Origin: Streptomyces sp. MBT53
GTDB taxonomy: Bacteria; Actinomycetota; Actinomycetes; Streptomycetales; Streptomycetaceae
Direction: 5' to 3'
DNA: 64,000 bases
Assembly (NCBI RefSeq): GCF_016654115.1
Contig: NZ_JAEQAZ010000016.1
Location: 21,628 to 85,627, forward strand
Shown: positions 59,858-64,000 of the stretch, in pieces
Numbering within the stretch: position 1 is the first letter of the stretch
Layout: each line of letters starts with the position of its first letter
Notes under the pieces: model-generated
What the model saw: only the letters and a program-made list of their open reading frames with translations
The model's database searches: none
Told to the model about the DNA's origin: nothing
Made by a program: the position numbers and the translations under genes

Positions 59858-60706
59858 TCAGTCCTTGTCCTCGGTCTGCGGCAACGGCCCGTCGGTCTGT
59901 CCCCTGGCCAGGTCGACCCCGGGGGTCTGGGGGTCTCCCCCAGAAAAGAGGCGCATGCGCTCCAGTACGCCCTCCGCCGTCGGCCGCTCCATCTCGTCCA
60001 CGATCCGTCCGTCCGCGAGGAAGAGCACCAGGTCGGAGTGGGCGGCGGCGCCCGGGTCGTGGGTGACCATGACCACGCTCTGCCCCAGGCCGTCGACCGC
60101 GTCCCGCAGGAAGCCGAGCACCTCAAGACCGGCCCGTGAGTCGAGGTTGCCGGTCGGCTCGTCCGCGAAGATCAGCTCGGGCCGGGAGGCGAGTGCCCGC
60201 GCGCAGGCCACCCGCTGCTGCTGGCCGCCGGACAGCTGGGACGGCCGGTGCTTGAGCCGGTCCCGGAGCCCGAGTGTGTCGATGACCTGGTCCAGCCACT
60301 TCTGGTCCGGTTTCTGCCCGGCGATGTCCATGGGCAGCGTGATGTTCTCGGCCGCGTTGAGCGTCGGGATGAGGTTGAACGACTGGAACATGAACCCGAT
60401 CCGGTCCCGGCGCAGCCGGGTCAGCTCGCGGTCCTTCAGGCCCGTTATCTCGGTGTCGCCCAGCCACACCTGCCCGGCCGAGACGGTGTCGAGCCCCGCC
60501 AGGCAGTGCATCAGCGTGGACTTCCCGGAGCCCGAGGGGCCCATGACGGCGGTGAAACGACCGCGCGCGATGTCCACGTCCACCGCGTCCAGGGCGAGCA
60601 CGGTCGTCTCGCCCGAGCCGTACGCCTTGGTCAGACCGCGGGCGCGGGCCGCGATCCGGTCGGCCGAGGCCTGACCCGGGGCGTGCTCCGCTGCAGGTGT
60701 GGACAA
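59858..60706 (-). CDS. MacB/LolD-type ABC transporter ATPase
   Basis: 282 residues from TTG 60706, chosen because AGGAGG lies six bases upstream. Walker [20 protein letters not shown] near residue 58, Q-loop FMFQSFNLIPTLNAAENI, signature LSGGQQQRVACARAL, Walker B ELIFADEPTGNLDS, H-loop VTHDPGAAA. Partner of the double permease downstream. The C-terminal tail (FSGGDPQTPGVDLARGQ) is encoded by a GC-rich repeat common in Streptomyces intergenic DNA, here read as coding. A TAGGCT box (60764-60769, minus strand) is a possible promoter. Confidence 0.92.
   Translation of the reverse strand: MSTPAAEHAPGQASADRIAARARGLTKAYGSGETTVLALDAVDVDIARGRFTAVMGPSGSGKSTLMHCLAGLDTVSAGQVWLGDTEITGLKDRELTRLRRDRIGFMFQSFNLIPTLNAAENITLPMDIAGQKPDQKWLDQVIDTLGLRDRLKHRPSQLSGGQQQRVACARALASRPELIFADEPTGNLDSRAGLEVLGFLRDAVDGLGQSVVMVTHDPGAAAHSDLVLFLADGRIVDEMERPTAEGVLERMRLFSGGDPQTPGVDLARGQTDGPLPQTEDKD
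59927..59943. repeat. Inverted repeat of the common Streptomyces CCCCCAG type inside the ATPase gene
   Basis: CTGGGGG-TCT-CCCCCAG, 7-bp arms, at the 3' end of the ATPase gene. The same hairpin is frequent in Streptomyces intergenic DNA. Confidence 0.6.
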
Positions 60707-60879
60707 GACGGCCTCCTGGAGTTCCCTCGCTCGTGGACGTGCCCGACTCCGTACTTCCGGCCGAGCCTAGGGTGACGCGGCGCACACCCGATATCCCCCG
60801 TGCGACCGAGGCGGTCTCCGCCCCAGGTCGGGCCCCCGACACCGGTGTAAGGGGCACTCTCCACCCACGGGACGAGCCC

Positions 60880-60909
60880 TTGCCCCTGCTAGCAGTTCGG
60901 CGCTAGCTT
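60880..60909 (+). promoter_or_regulatory. Promoter and GCTAGC operators of the toxin-antitoxin operon
   Basis: TTGCCC (60880-60885), 18 bases, TAGCTT (60904-60909), six bases, ATG 60916: leaderless. Two copies of the palindrome GCTAGC (60888-60893 and 60902-60907) are 14 bp apart, between and over the promoter boxes, suited to a ribbon-helix-helix antitoxin that represses its own operon. Confidence 0.5.
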
Positions 60910-60915
60910 TGAGGT

Positions 60916-61155
60916 ATGGCGAAGACCCAGCTGAACGTACGCGTGGACGAGGGCACCGCCCGCGCGGCCCGGGAACGTGCCCTGGCCCGTGGCATGAGCG
61001 TCAACCGCTACATAGAAGAGCTGGTCAGACAGGACACCGGGGAGGTCGGCCACACCTTCGTCGAGGCCGCCGCCGACTTCATGAAGCAGTACGAGTCCGT
61101 CTTCGCCGACGAGTTCGGCGCCGACGGGGCGGGCACCCGCGAAGGTCGCCGCTGA
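60916..61155 (+). CDS. Ribbon-helix-helix antitoxin
   Basis: 79 residues. QLNVRVDEGTARAARERALA followed by GMSVNRYIEELVRQ is the Arc/MetJ-type ribbon-helix-helix for DNA binding (residues about 4-43); the C-terminal 35 residues (HTFVEAAADFMKQYESVFAD) are acidic, helical and likely wrap the toxin. It probably neutralises the Fic-type toxin encoded four bases downstream and represses the operon. Leaderless start. Confidence 0.87.
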   Translation: MAKTQLNVRVDEGTARAARERALARGMSVNRYIEELVRQDTGEVGHTFVEAAADFMKQYESVFADEFGADGAGTREGRR

Positions 61156-61159
61156 TCCC

Positions 61160-61534
61160 TTGAACAACCTCAGGATCGACCTCGCCTGGCTGCTGATGCT
61201 CGCCGAACACAACACACCCGGAGATCCCCAGGTCACCGACTGGGGAGCGCTCGTCGCCGCCGTCGCCCGCCACCAGGCCGACATATTCGACGTCCCCGTC
61301 TACGACAGCCCGCACGCGCGCGCCGCCGCGTTACTCCAACTCCTCATCCACGTCCCCGCGTTGGAGCGCTCCAACGCCCTCTTCGCCTCGGCCGTCGCCT
61401 ACGCGTACCTCGTCGCCAGCGGCCTGAAGGTCATCACCTCGCCCGAACAGGTCCGGGATCTGGCCCGGTTGGTGAAGAGCAGCGAGGCATCGGTCGACGA
61501 CATCGCGCACGAGTTGCGCCAGTGGAGCCTGTGA
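61160..61534 (+). CDS. Fic/Doc-family toxin with degenerate active-site motif and a TTA codon
   Basis: 124 residues from TTG 61160. The fold follows Doc/Fic: DLAWLLMLAEHNT, VTDWGALVAAVARHQADIFD, HARAAALLQLLIHVPALERS, NALFASAVAYAYLVASGLKV. The usual HxFx(D/E)GN(K/R) motif is replaced by HVPALERSNA, without the Lys/Arg and with different spacing, so AMP-transfer or kinase activity is uncertain. Streptomyces genomes have many such proteins, always after a ribbon-helix-helix gene. Codon 58 is TTA (61331-61333), making translation bldA-dependent. It ends one base before the convergent methyltransferase stop. Confidence 0.8.
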   Translation: MNNLRIDLAWLLMLAEHNTPGDPQVTDWGALVAAVARHQADIFDVPVYDSPHARAAALLQLLIHVPALERSNALFASAVAYAYLVASGLKVITSPEQVRDLARLVKSSEASVDDIAHELRQWSL

Positions 61535-62221
61535 TCAGTCGTCCGTGACCGGGCGCCAGGCCGTGCCCAGAACGCAGTAGGACGTCGGCAGCGCGGGCCC
61601 CTTCTCCGGGATCAACACCCGACGGTACGGCCCGAGTTCGAACCCGGCGTCACGCAGCTCGGCGACCGGGTCGCGGGCCAGATGGCAGCCTCCGTTCAGC
61701 GGCGGCCACAGGGTGCGGTCCAGGGCGCGCTGGGTGAACGCCATCGCCGGTCCGCCGCCCCGGCCGTGCTCGAAGAACCGCACGACCCCGCCGGGCCGCA
61801 GCACCCGCCGCGCCTCCGCGAGCGCCCGCGGCACATCGCGCACGCTGCACAGCACCAGCGAGAGCACGACCGCGTCGAAGGCCTCGCTCTTGACGGGCAG
61901 CTTCTCCGCCGCGCCCGGCACCACGTCGACGGGCACCCCGGAACGGAGCGCGGACTCCACGGCCAGCTGCCGCAGAGTCCGCTCGGGCTCGATCGCGACG
62001 ACCTCCGCGACCGCGCCCGGATAGTGCGCGAAGTTCAGTCCGTTCCCCGCGCCGATCTCGATCACCCGCCCGGAGAGCCCGGCGAGCAGCCTCTCCCGCA
62101 TCCCGGACAGGCCGAACCGTGACTCGGCGCGCACGCTGAAACGGGCGTAGTAACGGGCGAACAGCGGGTGGTGGACGGCGTCCCGCGGCACAGTGCCGGA
62201 GCCTGCGGACCCTAGCGGCAT
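61535..62221 (-). CDS. SAM-dependent methyltransferase
   Basis: 228 residues from ATG 62221, with GGGAGG six bases upstream; the frame extends further but without start signals. Motif I RVIEIGAGNGLNFAHYP, then VVAIEPERTLRQLAVE, VPGAAEKLPVKSEAFDAVVL, RRVLRPGGVVRFFEHGRGG. This is the class I UbiE/METTL7-like layout. Substrate unknown. Converges directly on the toxin gene, the two stops being adjacent. Confidence 0.9.
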   Translation of the reverse strand: MPLGSAGSGTVPRDAVHHPLFARYYARFSVRAESRFGLSGMRERLLAGLSGRVIEIGAGNGLNFAHYPGAVAEVVAIEPERTLRQLAVESALRSGVPVDVVPGAAEKLPVKSEAFDAVVLSLVLCSVRDVPRALAEARRVLRPGGVVRFFEHGRGGGPAMAFTQRALDRTLWPPLNGGCHLARDPVAELRDAGFELGPYRRVLIPEKGPALPTSYCVLGTAWRPVTDD

Positions 62222-62316
62222 GGCGACCTCCCGGGCAGGACCGGACGGGAACCGGTCCCTACCCGGATTGTCCCCCTTGCGGGCCGTGACCACCCCCGCT
62301 GTCGCCCTGGGGCGGG

Positions 62317-63003
62317 TCAGGAGATGAAGTCGTGCACCTGTTCGTAGACGCCGTGGTCGTTGTTCATGTTCGTGTGCGAGATGCACCCGACGTCGACATT
62401 GGTGGCGCCGCTCAGTTCGGCCGAGGTGTCCGGGTTGATCGCCTCGTCGCAGTCCGACCAGTAGGCCGCGTACGACACGCTGCCGGGCGTCTCGTCACCG
62501 GAGTTGAGCGCGGTGAGGAAGGAACTCCCGGTCTGCATCTCCTTGCAGGAGGTGTACAGCCAGCCGCACAGCGAGGCGATGGAGGTGCCGTGGTTCACGC
62601 CGGCGACGGACACGAAGTGGTCCACGTACGACGTGCCGCTCAGGTTCTTCAGGAAGTAGCGGGCGCTGAGCGTCCCCATGGAGTGACCGACGATGTCGAC
62701 CTTCGACGCCCCGGTCTGCGCGAGCACGCTCTTGACCTCGGTGGCCAGCTGCGAGGCGGTCGTGACGTTCGACTGCGTCCAGTCGTACGACCACGCGAAC
62801 AGCTCGGACGAGGAGTAGCCGTCGGCCTCGAAGTCCGCGACCCAGTCGTCCCAGCCGCTCGCCGAACCGCTCAGGCCGTGCACGAAGACGATGGGGTCGT
62901 GGCTCGCCGCGTGGGCGGGCGTCGAGGCCAGGGAGAGTGACAGAAGGAGCGAGGTGGTCACGGCCGACAGGGCCGTGGCGATGCGACGCTTGTGGCGCTG
63001 CAT
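62317..63003 (-). CDS. Secreted lipase/esterase (alpha/beta fold, class 2 lipase-like)
   Basis: 228 residues. A Sec signal peptide (residues 1-32, ending AHA) is followed by [20 protein letters not shown] (oxyanion), the nucleophile elbow [17 protein letters not shown], the acid probably in DCDEAINPD, and the His in [17 protein letters not shown]. Three to four cysteines ([16 protein letters not shown]) suggest disulfides. Typical of small Streptomyces extracellular lipases. AGGAGG lies four bases before ATG 63003. Confidence 0.92.
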   Translation of the reverse strand: MQRHKRRIATALSAVTTSLLLSLSLASTPAHAASHDPIVFVHGLSGSASGWDDWVADFEADGYSSSELFAWSYDWTQSNVTTASQLATEVKSVLAQTGASKVDIVGHSMGTLSARYFLKNLSGTSYVDHFVSVAGVNHGTSIASLCGWLYTSCKEMQTGSSFLTALNSGDETPGSVSYAAYWSDCDEAINPDTSAELSGATNVDVGCISHTNMNNDHGVYEQVHDFIS

Positions 63004-63080
63004 GATGCCTCCTGATACGGGTGGGGTTGTCAGGAGTGTCAGCGGGGTCTACGCGCGCCGCATCGGCGAAATCGCCGGTC

Positions 63081-63110
63081 TTTACGTGTGAATTAACTCG
63101 CCAGTAACGT
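63081..63110 (+). promoter_or_regulatory. Candidate promoter of the terminal LAL-like gene
   Basis: TTTACG (63081-63086), 18 bases, TAACGT (63105-63110), 10 bases before GTG 63121. It lies in the only AT-rich patch of the lipase/LAL spacer. Confidence 0.45.
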
Positions 63111-63120
63111 CAGTTGTGTG

Positions 63121-64000
63121 GTGACACCAGTGAACCCCCCACCTCTGGACCGCACTTGGCCACCGTCGCGCACCGACGTGTGGCGAACCCCCGATCCCGC
63201 GCTCCCCGAAGGCGTTCACATCCGCCTCCTCCGCGCGGCCTACGGCGACCCCCGCGCCGCCGCCGAACTCCGCTCGCGCCTGACCCCACCCCAGGCCGCC
63301 GGACTCGACCCCCTCCCCACCGAACCGGCGTCCCTGGCACCGGAGTTGCTGAGCCGGCACCGCCGGGAGATCCGTTCCCTGCCCGACGACACCCGCCTGC
63401 TCCTGCTGCTCGCCGCCGCCGACCAGTACCCGGTCCCCACCCACGCCTTCCTCCGTGCTGTCGCGGCGGGCCGGCTAGACACCCGACCCCTCGAAGCCGC
63501 CGAGGCGGCCGGGTTCGCGCAGGCGACGGCAGGCGGGGTCGTGTTCCGCGACGCGTGGACGAGGATCGCCGCGTACGAGACAGCGTCCCCGGCGGACCGA
63601 CGGGACGTGCACCGGCTGCTGGCACGGGTGTTGCGCGCGGAGGGCGAGACGCCCCGACGCTCCTGGCACCGGGGCGCGGGCGCGCTCGGCCCCAGCGTGC
63701 GGCTCACCGCGGAACTCCGTACGGCTGCGGACAAGGCGCGGGCGACGGGCGAACACGCCCTCGCCTGCGCCCTGGTGGAACGCGCCGCCGCGCTCTCCCG
63801 CGACCCCCGCGAACAGTCCCGCCTCCTCAACCGCGCCGCCGGCGACGCCTGGCAGTCCGGCGAGGGCGACCGGGCCCGAAGACTCGCCGCTGCGACGGAC
63901 AGCGACGCGCTGAACGGGGTGTTCGCGCTGCGGGCCGGGAACGCGGCGGAGGCGTTCGACGCCTTGCTGATCGCGGTGGGGCGACGGGGAGTTGAGGGGG
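63121..64000 (+). CDS. LAL/LuxR-like regulator fragment without the N-terminal ATPase (C-terminus outside window)
   Basis: 293 codons to the window edge, no stop. The frame begins at GTG 63121 (GTG 63130 is an alternative) and reads MTPVNPPPLDRTWPPSRTDV, then HRREIRSLPDDTRLLLLLAA, ADQYPVPTHAFLRAVAAGRL, VVFRDAWTRIAAYETASPAD, SWHRGAGALGPSVRLTAELR, HALACALVERAAALSRDPRE. This is the region after the AAA ATPase in large LAL (MalT-like) LuxR regulators: winged helix then helical TPR-like repeats. The usual Walker A N-terminus is absent, so it is a shortened form. A C-terminal LuxR helix-turn-helix would be expected outside the window. Confidence 0.65.
   Translation, partial: MTPVNPPPLDRTWPPSRTDVWRTPDPALPEGVHIRLLRAAYGDPRAAAELRSRLTPPQAAGLDPLPTEPASLAPELLSRHRREIRSLPDDTRLLLLLAAADQYPVPTHAFLRAVAAGRLDTRPLEAAEAAGFAQATAGGVVFRDAWTRIAAYETASPADRRDVHRLLARVLRAEGETPRRSWHRGAGALGPSVRLTAELRTAADKARATGEHALACALVERAAALSRDPREQSRLLNRAAGDAWQSGEGDRARRLAAATDSDALNGVFALRAGNAAEAFDALLIAVGRRGVEG

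Noticed and set aside
1..64000. tRNA, rRNA, CRISPR, insertion sequence or prophage
   Set aside because: No cloverleaf-like element, direct-repeat array, transposase, integrase or phage structural gene was recognised by eye; a covariance-model scan would settle small RNAs.

Overview
The window is high-GC DNA (strong third-position G/C, GTG and TTG starts, many leaderless promoters, rare TTA codons) from an actinomycete, almost certainly a Streptomyces chromosome. Every confidently named product fits that genus: SARP/BTAD, LacI, MocR, ROK and HutC-type GntR regulators, an ECF41-like sigma factor, SbcCD, PurB, PhoD, F420-type enzymes and secreted hydrolases. I see no tRNA, rRNA, CRISPR array, insertion sequence, phage gene or replication origin. 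Gene density is about 1 per kb, and only one intergenic stretch exceeds 300 bases (14333-14911).

Layout. 1-4 kb: a carbohydrate island with a truncated GH110-like galactosidase, a LacI repressor and a secreted six-hairpin glycosidase-like protein, with a palindromic operator in the divergent promoter region. 4-8.8 kb: a BTAD regulator divergent from a fluoroacetate-dehalogenase-like hydrolase, then DUF190, a CysRS/MshC-like fragment and a SixA-type phosphatase. 8.8-14.3 kb: an RmlD-like reductase, a KimA-like APC permease, YigZ, and a receptor Ser/Thr kinase with peptidoglycan-binding and ricin-B ectodomains. 14.9-21.5 kb: a tightly overlapping oligopeptide ABC operon (lipoprotein, permease, fused permease-ATPase, ATPase) ending in a serine hydrolase. 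21.6-25.9 kb: sbcD-sbcC with a repeat-built 41-codon frame coupled between them. 25.9-32.5 kb: two Lrp/AsnC regulators, each divergent from a sulfur-related gene (rhodanese, Cys/Met transsulfuration enzyme), an Imm21-like protein, a DUF885 peptidase and an ACT-GNAT membrane protein.

32.7-43.5 kb: a SWIM zinc-finger plus large DUF6493-type gene pair behind a near-perfect PafBC/RecA-NDp-type DNA-damage promoter; PhoD phosphatase with a candidate PHO box; a MocR/EamA divergent pair; an alpha/beta hydrolase with a TetR-like operator; and an ECF41-like sigma factor divergent from an F420/NADP-type oxidoreductase. 43.6-50 kb: a GntR/UTRA regulator with two palindromes on its own promoter (one DasR-site-like), a ROK regulator, and a two-component system divergent from an ABC exporter. 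50-64 kb: purB-mug, DUF4326, SGNH hydrolase, a pair of CNNM/CBS proteins, an LLM flavin enzyme plus GNAT, a MacB-like ABC transporter, a ribbon-helix-helix/Fic toxin-antitoxin pair, a methyltransferase, a secreted lipase and the start of an LAL-like protein cut by the window end.

Most interesting threads. (1) Three promoters share the geometry TTGTCRGTG-N8-(minus 10)-N6-ATG, the pattern of LexA-independent DNA-damage promoters; they drive the SWIM/DUF6493 pair, a sensor kinase and an unknown 147-residue protein. (2) Only two TTA (bldA-dependent) codons were noticed by eye, in the Fic toxin and in that 147-residue protein. (3) A small repeat-derived frame joins sbcD to sbcC by stop/start overlaps at both ends. 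(4) A common Streptomyces hairpin repeat lies at two convergent gene ends and in one case appears to have extended an enzyme.
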